NCBI GenBank assembly: GCA_002104985.1
Contig: MCGO01000247.1
Coordinates: forward strand, 1-52,456
DNA from: Rhizoclosmatium globosum
Taxonomy: Eukaryota > Chytridiomycota > Chytridiomycetes > Chytridiales > Chytriomycetaceae
Length of the DNA stretch: 52,456 nt
Reading direction: 5' to 3'
Shown: piece after piece, positions 32,414 to 42,832 of the stretch
Numbering within the stretch: position 1 is the stretch's first letter
Layout of the letters: each line of letters opens with the position of its first letter
Position numbers and translations under genes: made by a program
The notes under the pieces: model-generated
Databases searched by the model: none
What the model was told of the DNA's origin: nothing
What the model saw: the letters and a program-made list of their open reading frames with translations, nothing else

Positions 32414-32418
32414 GAGAC

Positions 32419-32424
32419 AATAAA
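32419..32424 (+). terminator. Poly(A) signal of metacaspase 2
   Basis: AATAAA five bases after the stop, inside the 34-bp gap to the convergent SEC5 gene. Confidence 0.45.
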
Positions 32425-32447
32425 ACCTTTTATACACGTTTCAATAA

Positions 32448-35400
32448 TCACTTTTTGGGAGGAGGAACAACACTCAATCTTGCAAAATCAACACCACTCA
32501 AACGATTGCCGCTATAATCGCCTTCACTCTGCACAGCCGCAAGTAAATACTTCGGGCCGACAGGTGCTTCTTTTTCCTCCTCCTTAGGCTCAATTTGGGT
32601 TTCAGACTTGAATTCAACTCCATCGCCATCATCTCGAAAGCAAAGGAATTGCATCCATGTTGATTGCTTAGCCTTCAACAAATATTGCTTTACAAGCTCA
32701 ACTCCCTCTTCTTTAGTTGTTGCCACAGCTTTGCTTGGGGATGAAGTTTCAGCAAAAACTTTGGCAGTATTCTCTTGAATGACTCCGTAAATCAGCGAAA
32801 AAACTTGCATGGTCTGAGGAGTCTCGTAGATGGATAATGTTTGATGAATGAATTCAGTTTCAAGAGTGGCCTAATAGTCGGATTCAACGTTGATGTTACA
32901 TGGCTAATCAATGTACCTGCATAGCTCCCATTTCCGAAAATCTATCAACACCCCTAAAACTTTGAAGCAAATCGAGTGCAAGACTGTGAAGCAAGCTTGA
33001 AATGACATGTTTTACAAGGTTTTGAGATGCATCGGACACTTCAGCGTGGACCATGACCAAGGACATCAATATTTCGTAGCAATATGGACGAATTTCTAGT
33101 TTACGGTAAGGTTTCATCAAAATTAATTATGTATACGAACCAATCGGTTTTTTAAGCTCATTCCAATCAAGTCCAGAGAAAAGAACACCAGATCTCACAA
33201 ATCCACTGATGGGTAACGATTTGCGACGAATATAGTTATTAAATATCATTTGATTTAAGTAATTGCAAGTTTCGTTCAAATACTACAACTTTGGTCACTT
33301 GAAGTTGATAACATGAAAACTCCTTACATTTATCTCGCCAGAAATATGACACCTAAATTTTGACTCCAACAGCTTAATAATCTTTGGTAGTATAGTTTTA
33401 TGCAAATAGGACAAGTTGCAGAGCACAACCAAACTTCGCGGTTCCTTCGTTCTTAAAATGAGTGAAATCTAACAGAAAAAGAGTCTGGTTACCGTTTTAC
33501 GAGTATCAATAGCCTTTCCTTTCTTATCGACTATAATTTTTCCAATATGAGCTCTCTTTTTGCTGTGGGTGTTGGACTCATCCGAAGCAATGGCCCCAAC
33601 TAGACCCCCAATACCTTCCCCATGAAATTTCTTATGAGGAGGAATCATGATTTCTTCCAGTCGGCTCTCATCCCATAACGTAGTACTACTTGTCGTGTCG
33701 GTAGTGCTGCTCATTCCAGAAGGAGCAACCCAACGTGTTGCCAACCATTCTAGACCATCCAAGAGTTCGCAAAAAGAATTCGACACAAACGAAACTATTT
33801 GATCCAAGATCTGTTGAGGAACAATGCTGCTCGCGGGAGGGGTGTCGTAGTGGTAGGCTATAGGAGCAGAATTCTTTAAGCCTCCCGACGGCTCATCGTG
33901 TACTCCAAAAATAAGAAGGGCAGTTTGATTTGCTGGAAGGAGGTGAAACGAGTTTTGTTCTGTAGGAGGAGGAAGTTGCGAGCACACAGGAGCAGCCGCG
34001 ACTTTGTACAAGGCATTAAGTGTGATTTTGAGGAAACGATAGTACAATTTTATGCACTGAGTAGAATCTTGTGTCAGATCCTCCTCGGCAAAATTTGCAG
34101 CATTTGATTTGGCAGCAGGGCTAGGACGAACTGGACTACTGTCACGCGCTTTGCTTAGAATTGAATCACGTTGATCAATATCAAACAGAAATTCTTCGTA
34201 TTCGTTGAATTTTCGAGACTCTATAAATCATTTTAAGACAAACTTAATAGATCAGTGACACTAACCTAACGTCATTCCCTCGCAGACCACTTCGACGCAT
34301 CGCTTTTTGATGTTGTTGGCAACATCACCAACACATCTTAGAACTCTTTCTTCAATTAAAGTGCCTCCTCCCACACGATTGTTTTTAATTTCATCGTAGA
34401 TCTGGCTTAATTCTTTCATAATCTTTGCAGCCCAATGACTAGCCATCAATGGATGAGAAACAGCCAAAAACGTTCCATGCCATTTTAATGGAGCTGAAAC
34501 AGAAGGAAGTGTAGAAATCATAGCCATTGATTCCTTGTACGTTTGCACGTTTTTCGCCAACTGTAACGAAGATCCACTCTCGTGAACCAAAAGACCATCA
34601 ACAGAGTTTGATGTTACTGGAACAGATGGACCAGTCACAGCAATAGTCGCACGCGGAGAAAGCACGTTCTCCAAATTAGTTGTTTGACCTTGTGTTGATC
34701 CAGTCCTCATAGGAGAAGGTTTCTTAAGCTCAGCGAGAGGAGTTTGTAGGTGAAAGCAGTGTCCAAGAAGAGTTGAATATAGTTCCACAATTTGCCGAAT
34801 CATGGTTTGGCAGTGCATCATTCTTTTTACATCTGCCCGCCGTTTGCCCTTATGCGCCGGAACTGTTGATGTTTGGACATTCGATTGAGTCTGAAAAATG
34901 TTAGTATTCATTTAATTAGAACGAATGACAAACCTTTTGAATACGATCTTCGCTGAAGATTTTGCATAGTCTCCAAAAGTCTTGCATAGATGCTGTAAGG
35001 ATCTTTCCAAGACTTTTTACTACTTTCAAAGTAGACTTCCAAGCTTGTAAGTCGTACTCTTCCACTGTTGACAATTCTTTCAATATCAATTCAATCTAAG
35101 TCTGAGAAAAGGTCTTACAGAAGGCTGATTCAAATTCTTTGGTGTGAACACTTCCAACAGCACGTTGGAACTGAACCAAAGTCCAACGTTCTGTTCGACG
35201 TATCATAAGAGCACCGTCTAAAGTGGAAAAGAGACTCTTGTGTGCAGTACTCTTGAGGCGACTGCGCTGGACAGATTGTGTGCCTTGCGGTTCTTCTTCG
35301 CCTTCGTCCTTCAATTGATCAACAGAGGTTGGCAGACTCCCAAGGTAATGTGGTTTTGGAAGTGGTATTGAAGCACTTGGCGCTCTTAATGTAGCATAGT

Positions 35401-37247
35401 ATGACTGCTTGAGGTCTTCCAATACATCGTCAAAATTGGTTTACGAATGATGCACATACCATCCATTTGTTCCAAGTGCTCCTCATAGACCGCCAATAAC
35501 TTACGAATAATAGTATCGTGCTGATTATTCAAGTAAAACCAAACTGGATCTTGTTCAGGATTCAAGTCCACTAGGTACCTGCACGCAATCATCAGCAAGA
35601 GAGCGAAAACAATGTAAAACTCATACTTCAGTACTCTTTCTTGAACATCAAGTGGCTGATTAGAGTTTCTCAAATCGTTGAATAACTTCTTGCGAAAGTT
35701 CTCTGTGATATTTTCCACCTCTTTCCAAACATGCTGGAATACATCACGATGTGCTTCAGGTAACAGCGAATTTGCTGCAGCCGCGTTATTTGATTTTGTG
35801 TTTGCGCTGGAAACAGGAGCGACAGGTGTTTGCTGTGGGATCGAAGGTTGTTCCTGATTGACGTTCTCAGCCACGTCGTTGAGGATTCCAGTACTCAGTT
35901 TCATCTTTGACTCACGCGCTGAGTCAGTGGCACTTGCTTGGGTTGGGCGATCCGCTCTGACAGTTGAAAAAGACGATGTCATCAAGTATTTCCCCTTGTT
36001 ATAGTCCCGAACTGCAGCGTCGTAATTTTCTTTTTTGATGGATTCTAGGAGCGAACTTGGCAGGTTAAAAAAGAATTTCCATTGATCAAGCAATGAAAGA
36101 GCTGTCCGGATTTTGTCAGCTTTTTCTTTTCGTTCAATCATTGGGCTATAAACATTTTTCGCCGCCGCCGCAAGTCCTGCGATCAGATTTTCTTAGTTTA
36201 TGGGCAGTACTAGGTGAAAAGTCAACCAACCATCAAGGCTTTTGACATAAGGGGCAAGCCCTTGGCTCTCAGATGAGATTAAGTTATTCGTTTTCATTTC
36301 ATCGTAGAATGCTGGCTTCAAAGTTAAACTTATTTGGGAATATATGAATAGGCCTACAGTCAATGGTGCTTTTGGCATTGACGAACTTGGCAAAGTGTTG
36401 CTTTACAAGGTCTTTCATGACTTCGGCACGTTTATCAATCGAATATTGAAGATTTCTGCATCCGATATCGGTTATGTCACGATATGATGTGGTATTGTGG
36501 ACAGCTTTGAGGAAAACTTTGGGATCAAAGTTCTTGTGCGATACCAAAATACGTTCTGTTGATAAAACTCGTTAATTGAGAGCAGCCAAAACAAATAAAA
36601 TTACGGTAAATATCCATATCAATCATTTGCGGTCGTGTTTTTCTGAGTTATGCAATATGAGCCGAATGCTGTCCTCTCAAACAACAGAACGTACCCAAAA
36701 ATGGATTGCTTGATTCCAATTGGATCCGAGGAATCAATATTCTTTACGCTAACCATATTCACGCCGATTGCACCGCGTCCGTTTTTCCCTCTCGTTCGGA
36801 CATTTGTCGGAAGTCCAGCCAACTCAGGAGAAGAGGTCGCGTTTTGGTCTGCCGCGCCACCTTGAAGAGCCGCCATCAGTTCGATACCGATTTCGAGAGG
36901 ATCCAAGTCCCAGTCATTGACGTCAAACGACTTAATGTTGTAGAACTTCAAGACTGGAAAGGAATTTGAAGTTTGACAGGTCAGCGTCGCATCTGAGACA
37001 AACAAAGGCACAGTTGGTACGCACTCGCTTGCTCCTCGTCCATCGAATACAGCGTTTCTTCGTTCTTTCCGCCGCGTCGGCCTTTCGTTGTTTCGGGGCG
37101 GACCGGAACTGTTGTGCTTTCGCGGAGCTCGTCGTCGTCGTCCTCCTCGTCCTCAACTTCGGATCCAGTCACATTCGATGATTCTCGCGTGCGGGCCCGG
37201 CTGTGGCGCGTGCCCTTCGACGTGCTTGCAACTTGGAGCGTTGACAT
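32448..37247 (-). CDS. SEC5: Exocyst complex component SEC5 (EXOC2)
   Basis: Subunit of the exocyst, which tethers secretory vesicles to the plasma membrane. Fourteen exons: 37247-37004, 36953-36695, 36642-36605, 36555-36358, 36311-36231, 36191-35460, 35415-35119, 35064-34934, 34890-34266, 34220-33493, 33444-33328, 33282-33141, 33095-32917, 32870-32448, totalling 4194 nt (1397 aa). The signature N-terminal region is FDPKVFLKAVHNTTSYRDI followed by KDLVKQHFAKFVNAKSTIDS and FYDEMKTNNLISS. Then come NLPSSLLESI, YDAAVRDYNKGKYLM, the LNPEQDPVWFYLNNQHDTI block, RKTEPRSLVVLCNLSYLHK and the C-terminal GLDWNELKKP and MGAMQATLETEFIHQTL. Exon 3 is a 38-nt micro-exon. The protein is longer than animal SEC5 (~924 aa) because of low-complexity linkers. 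Confidence 0.9.
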
Positions 37248-37291
37248 GTTGGATTTGTCAAAGAAATGTATAAAAGGTAGGATAAACTGCT

Positions 37292-38488
37292 TCAAACTAC
37301 AACTGCCACCGCACTAATCCTGAGAGAATACGCCCCCGTCAATTGATATTCAACCACGTAGACATCATGCATAATTGCCCCATCAACTCTTTCCAACGCC
37401 TCCAAAATCACTTCTGCAAACATATTGTTTGGATATCCCAACACCAGACTCCTAAACCAAGCAACAATCAGAAACTGGTACTAACAAAAGAAAATTATCA
37501 ATCACCCATCTTCCATCACACTTGCAGCAGTGAGAAACGGATCAACTCCAGTGAAACTAACGCCCAAAGCCTTTCTTGCATCTGGACCCACGGCCCACGC
37601 AATCGTCAAGGCTAAAAAACGTGTAGCAATAGCATTTGCCGATAAAATCAAATGCCTGCAATCCCAGTCTCCACAATCCTTGCAGAATCCCCCGTCAATC
37701 AATTTCTGTACCCCTCTCTCGATGGACGCAAAGTTTTCAATTTGAATACAGGTGCCCTCTTGGCCGCTGAGGAATATCTGATTGAGTTGAGGCAATGCCT
37801 TGGCGTTATGTTGAAAGGCTTCTTTCATTTCCTCCGTCTGCTTCAAAAATAGCAAATCAGCTCGAGATAGCTCAATCGGTGTGTTCAATTTTCGGTGTTG
37901 TCTCTTGGATGGAGTTTTGTGCTGGGCTACTGGTGACGATAGCTCTAGTGTCTCCAGTAAGATACCCAAACAAAAATATCCAAAAGAAAAAATAATAGTA
38001 TCACCTTCTTGTTGTTGTGGAGGCTGTTGAAGGCTTACGTTTATGCATTCTTCATCCAAATAGAGACATTCATCCACCACTGAATAGTAATGACTCTCTT
38101 TCAAGCACTGAAGCATGCGCAATACGCGCTCATTATCACTCTCATATTTCAAATAGATCCACGCTGCTCTGTGCAGCAAGAAAGTCAGTTTTTCTCAAAC
38201 ACGAAAATGACTCAAAGGCAACCTCGTAATTCCGAGAACTTTCGCTCCGCAGATACAAGAACAATCTTCATTCGTGCAAATACTCTGTAGGAACGCGAGA
38301 AATAGCCCAGTGGCAGGGACTTTTGGAACTCGTCCATGCAGAAAGCGTACAAGCGAGTTGGTGTATTGGAATTTGATTCCCCATCCAAGTCTCGTCCATT
38401 TTGACTGTTGAGTAAGAATTTCAAGTTCCCTCTCAGAGTGGTCAGCCTTGGCGCAGAGAGTATAAAGGGTCGTTCTGGTGGCAAGCAT
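37292..38488 (-). CDS. Unrecognised 333-aa protein
   Basis: Four exons: 38488-38223, 38168-38039, 37951-37506, 37451-37292 (1002 nt, 333 aa). I do not recognise the family. It starts MLATRTTLYTLCAKADHSER and looks soluble and largely helical. It contains a Cys-rich CTNEDCSCICGAKV segment near residue 75, a basic linker (HKTPSKRQHRKLN) and a second Cys/His cluster GGFCKDCGDWDCRHL near residue 225 that could bind a metal. The end (VDGAIMHDVYVVEYQLTGAY) suggests beta strands. Intron 2 is 87 nt, a multiple of three without an in-frame stop, so it could be retained. Its stop lies 44 bp before SEC5 and its ATG 92 bp after the MTR10 stop, all on one strand. Confidence 0.65.
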
Positions 38489-38580
38489 TGGTGGCGAAAA
38501 ACAAAACAAAAACAAGAGCAGCATTTCTTTCTTTCATTCATTCGGTAAATACAAATAGTCAACTTCATAATACAAACCTG

Positions 38581-41500
38581 TCATCCTTTCCTTCCATTAT
38601 TACGTCTTCGGTACTTGATCCCATATTCATGCATCAAAACATCAACACGATACATATCCTTCTTCTCAACGGCTGTAGCAACAGTCACATACACCCACTC
38701 CCGCTTCTCCGCATCAGTCCATTTTGGATCAACCATTCCCGCAACACCACCTGCAATAACATCAACCCCGCCAAGCGTATCACACAGGTATACAACAATC
38801 GACCCAATAACAGTGGCCCCACTTCCACTCTCCATGGCAATGTCTTCACGGTATGGGAACGTGTTTACCAACCCCATGAGAAGCTGACGCATGAAAGCAG
38901 CGGCTTGGTCACGGATCACTGTTGTGAGAGGAGATGTGTCGCATCCTTGAGCAGAGGCGAGGCGGAATGTTGGAGAAGATAGTTGGAACAAGGACACGAA
39001 GAAGTTTGAATACAAGGCGATCCAACTGTAAAAGCGTACAACAGGCATACAAGCAATAGCACATTGTAAGAAGGAAGGAAGGAGAGGTGACTGGATAAAA
39101 TGGTTGGGACATGACGTGAGGAAAGCAGTGAGAAGATTAGTGTAATCCTCGACGACTATAAAAATCGCGTCAGCTAAATTAAACCAATTAGATCGAATAT
39201 ATCAGTACAAACCATCTGATACAATGTCAATCTGTCCATCGCATTCTTGAATGGCTCGGAAAGCAACTGCACTCATTCTTCCAACAAGTGAATGAACAAC
39301 AGCCCCATCCTCTCCCCCAAACTGTCCAATAATCTTGGATGCAGGCCACATTGCTGAACTTATCTTTGTAACTTCATACACAGTCGCTAGAGCCTCCAGT
39401 ACAGGGCCAACCAAAGGGCGGAAATGTTGCTTCTGTGTATCAACACATTTAACAAGCAACCTGCACACAGTGTTGATAATTTTTGGGTCGCGCAAATAAA
39501 GCAGCGCTTCAAGAACAGGCCACATGTTCGTTAGGAGGACGGTACATGGATGTCGAATGGATGGGTTATTGGCTGGGAGAACTGGCTGTGCGTTGTACAT
39601 AAAAGTTGTGAATTGATCCACAAGGTCTTAATGAAAGTGAATGTTAGTTTCCAATTTTGTCACGTCGAACGCAATCACTCACCGAAAACTTCCAACTGCA
39701 AGTCTGGTGAATATCCGCCCTCAGGGGCAACAGCCATTTTCCCAATTTCATGCAGTCTCTGCGCGATTGGCAAACAAAACATTTCCAACACCTTCAGCAT
39801 ATCTGGCATGTCACCCGTGCTTTCAACAGGAACATGCTTAATCACATTGGCGAGACCTGCAATGACATCGGCTTTATCCGTCGAATTCAAAACGTTTCCA
39901 ATTGACATGTAAAAGGGATGAAGTTGACTCAAGTATCCCACAAGTTGCTGATTCCAAAAAATGTTAAAAGCTGCCAAGTTAAACTGAATAATTCACTTAC
40001 ATCTCCACATTCATCACATAAATACCGTAAACTCTGACTGGCAGCCCCAATGGCTTCATTTTCCTCAAACCCTTTCGCAATAAACGTCATTTGATAGCTC
40101 AAAAACTCGGGATGCAATTTTGTCCAACTTGCATATCGACCAATCACCAAAATAGCAGCGTATTTGATTTTGGGGTGATTTGGCAGTTGTGGAAGCATCC
40201 CCATAATCACTGGAAGAACAGTACTTTCGTTATCGCTAATGTTTCGACCAATGGTTCGCAAAGCAAACAGAGGAGCTTCAATTTGTTGCCAAGGTGTCGC
40301 TGGATCCAAGGTACCGCCTGGGGCACCAGCAAGCTGAAACGATTGGAGGATTGTGTAAGGTGTTGCAAGAGCTTCTTGCTGTCCAAGAACGTAAACACAG
40401 TGTTTGAGAACGTCACCCATATTATGGCGAAAGTCTCGAAACTCGTCGCGTTCTTTTGCAGTCCAAGTAGACGACGAATCAGAAGGATAGTGGAGGTGTC
40501 TAATCATGACAGCGTTGAGGCGGCGATAAATATCAAGGAAGGAAGATTGGTATTTTGGTTGAAGCACGGTTTCCCCACTTTCAGTTTTGGCTGTGATTTC
40601 TTCCGCAAGTACAATCCAAAAATGGAACGTAATTCCAACAATTTCCAAGTCTTTGATGGCTGTGCATACAAGAATAGCTTCGGCGATGGGAGTCCAGGAC
40701 TCAGGCGAAGAGAGAATATGTGACATGTAAGACTCGCCCGCATAGACGAACAGGCGACAAAATTCACGAACACGAGTCTCTTCTTCTTCTTGGCGAGATA
40801 TGACTGAGTTGAGAGATGGGGCGAGAGACATGAGGCCGTTGTAGATTGACTCCACAAGTGGTATCGTAGTAGCGTTATCGCGTCCTGCAGAGAGTTTCTT
40901 CCCTGAACTGCGAATAATTTCCACAAGTACGTCGACAGCAGTTTCAAACACTGCGTCATCCAATGCATCAGACGTTGGGACAGTAATGAATGAAAAGCAA
41001 CGAGGAACAATGTTTGTCCCTGCTATTTTGTCCAGAGACACGTCTCCAGCAATAAGCCATGATCGTAAACACTCAAGAATTAATTTCACAAGGTCCGCGT
41101 CTCCATTGAGAGGATCACACTGCTCCAGCATCATAACCAGGGCATGTAGGACTTTGTTTGAGTTTGCATATACGACTTCCTTTGTCCGATTTGTAGCTTC
41201 ATCTTTGTTGAGAAAGAAGGACGAGTCCGTTGCGCCGTCTTCGAATTCATAGGGCAGTGCAGCAAGGATATCAACAAGCAAGAGCCAGTCCTGCTTGTTC
41301 GCACTGAATAAATCAAACAGCGACGCGACTGGATCGGACCATTCTTTTGCGTGGACGGCAACGGCAGCCACGGCAACACTTGATGAGTAATAGGGAAAAG
41401 ATACAAGGGTTAGTTTGTAAGCCGGACAGATAACAACAACAACAACGGCTCTGGCAACACGCACCTCAGCTGTGCAACAACCGCACGTGGTCCTCGTCGA

Positions 41501-41853
41501 TACTTTACGGCAAGCAGGGACAGGAGCACGTCTCTGAGGCCCAGGCGCTGTGCAGGAGATTCAAGCTGAGCGGCATCATAGCGGACCTGTTTAACCAGTT
41601 AGTTTTCACACCAACCAACCAAACAACGAACAAAAACAACCTTTTGGCGCATCGTCTGAGCCGCAAAAAGCGCGGCCTCGAAGGGCATCGCCTCGGCCTT
41701 GAGCAGCGACTCGGCGATTGCCCAGGCGGCCACGCTTCGTTGGAAGTCGCGCAGCCACCGATCGGCCTCCTTTTTGTCTGCGGCCGTTGATGTTGACGAG
41801 TAGAGCGTTGTGATGCCCTGGAGGACGGTTGCAACGGTGTACTGCTGTTCCAT
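38581..41853 (-). CDS. MTR10: Transportin-3 / MTR10-type nuclear import receptor
   Basis: Importin-beta family karyopherin that imports SR-type RNA-binding proteins in other organisms. Six exons: 41853-41641, 41586-41465, 41378-40001, 39947-39683, 39626-39213, 39155-38581 (2967 nt, 988 aa; human TNPO3 923, yeast Mtr10 972). The N-terminal HEAT repeats carry VAAWAIAESLLKAEAMPFEA and ALFAAQTMRQKVRYDAAQL. Diagnostic family blocks are WTAKERDEFRDFRHNMGDVL, KHCVYVLGQQEAL, QQIEAPLFALRTIGRNI and SLRYLCDECGDQLVGYLSQL. It starts 44 bp from the divergent E2 gene. With XPO7 it is the second karyopherin in the window. Confidence 0.94.
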
Positions 41854-41897
41854 CGATATTGCTTTTGCAAAGTAGTCACTCGAAAAAGAAGTCGGAA
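41854..41897. promoter_or_regulatory. 44-bp divergent promoter, MTR10 / E2
   Basis: Only 44 bp separate the two start codons. Both promoters must be compressed into this gap or lie inside the first exons. No TATA box is visible. Confidence 0.45.
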
Positions 41898-42710
41898 ATG
41901 GCAACAAGACGCATCCAACGAGTACGTGCCAAATAACATCCCTGCTGCCTCTCCTTAGCTCTTGCTCTCGTATTTACTTGTGCCCTCGCTCTCCACTTGT
42001 GTACTAACAACAACAACCTGCAGGAACTTGCGGACCTCTCAAACACCCCCTCTGATCAATTCACCGCCGGTCCAGCTTCAGACAATGACTTGCTTATCTG
42101 GGAAGCTAAATTGACGGGTCCGGTACGTTGTGCATTCACTCTTCAGGAGCAAACCTTTCCTGCTTGGTGATACCCACCTTTGAACCACAAAACTCATCCA
42201 CTGATCCACAGGCTACTTCCGCTTACGCTGGAGGCGTCTTTTCCGTCAACCTAACTTTCTCTTCTGATTACCCTTTCAAAACCACCAAAGGCATGTGTTT
42301 TTTTTTTTTTACTTCGAATACGTACTCCCTCAATTGAACAATATTACGCGCTACTAATTGTAGCTGCGTGCAATTCTGAGTCGTCGGATCCAATGCTCAA
42401 CCCGTTCATCCCTTTTCACAGAACATGGAAAACTAATTCAATCTTCTTACCTCAGGTTAAATTCAACACAAAGATTTACCACCCAAATGTGGACGAAGAC
42501 GGATCAATCTGCATTGGTGTTCTCAAGCCAGACGTATGGAAGCCGTCAAACAAAATCGTGGATATCTTGCACTCTCTCATCTTGATTCTTGAAGAGCCAA
42601 ATGCGGACGATGCTATCAATACAAGTGTCGCTGAAGTTATGAATAACCCAGCAGGAGGAAAGGAGAAATTCGAAAAGACTGTGAAGGAATGGATCAAGAA
42701 GTACTGTTGA
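41898..42710 (+). CDS. Ubiquitin-conjugating enzyme E2 (UBC4/UbcH7-like)
   Basis: Small class I E2 with a bare UBC fold, accepting ubiquitin from E1 on its catalytic Cys. Exons: 41898-41921, 42024-42122, 42212-42289 and 42456-42710 (456 nt, 151 aa). It has the N-terminal helix (MATRRIQRELADL), SSDYPFK, TKIYHPNVDEDGSICIGVL with the active-site Cys, KIVDILHSLILILEEPNADD, and the C-terminal helix EKFEKTVKEWIKKYC. The last intron (42290-42455) has no canonical donor at the position needed to keep frame: the junction reads AAA|GGCATGTG followed by a long T run. A GT donor six bases downstream would insert 13 residues into the fold. Either a one-base error or a GC-type donor with a shifted junction is possible. 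Confidence 0.87.
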
Positions 42711-42832
42711 GTTAGTTAATTCTATTATGTTGGGGGATAAGAAGAAAGTTGCAATATATCATTCATATCATCTATTATACAAAACTTAGATTTATTGCTT
42801 GCACCGACTTATGAGATGTTTGCCATAGTATA

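Noticed and set aside
33445..33492. 24-nt intron in SEC5 (GTAACC...GTTAG)
   Set aside because: Too short to be spliced; the 48-nt intron ending at ACGAAG keeps frame and gives the expected TEPRSLVVLCNLS sequence.
42290..42430. GT donor at 42296 joined to an AG near 42420 in the E2 gene
   Set aside because: It gives a canonical intron but inserts about 13 residues into an invariant part of the UBC fold.
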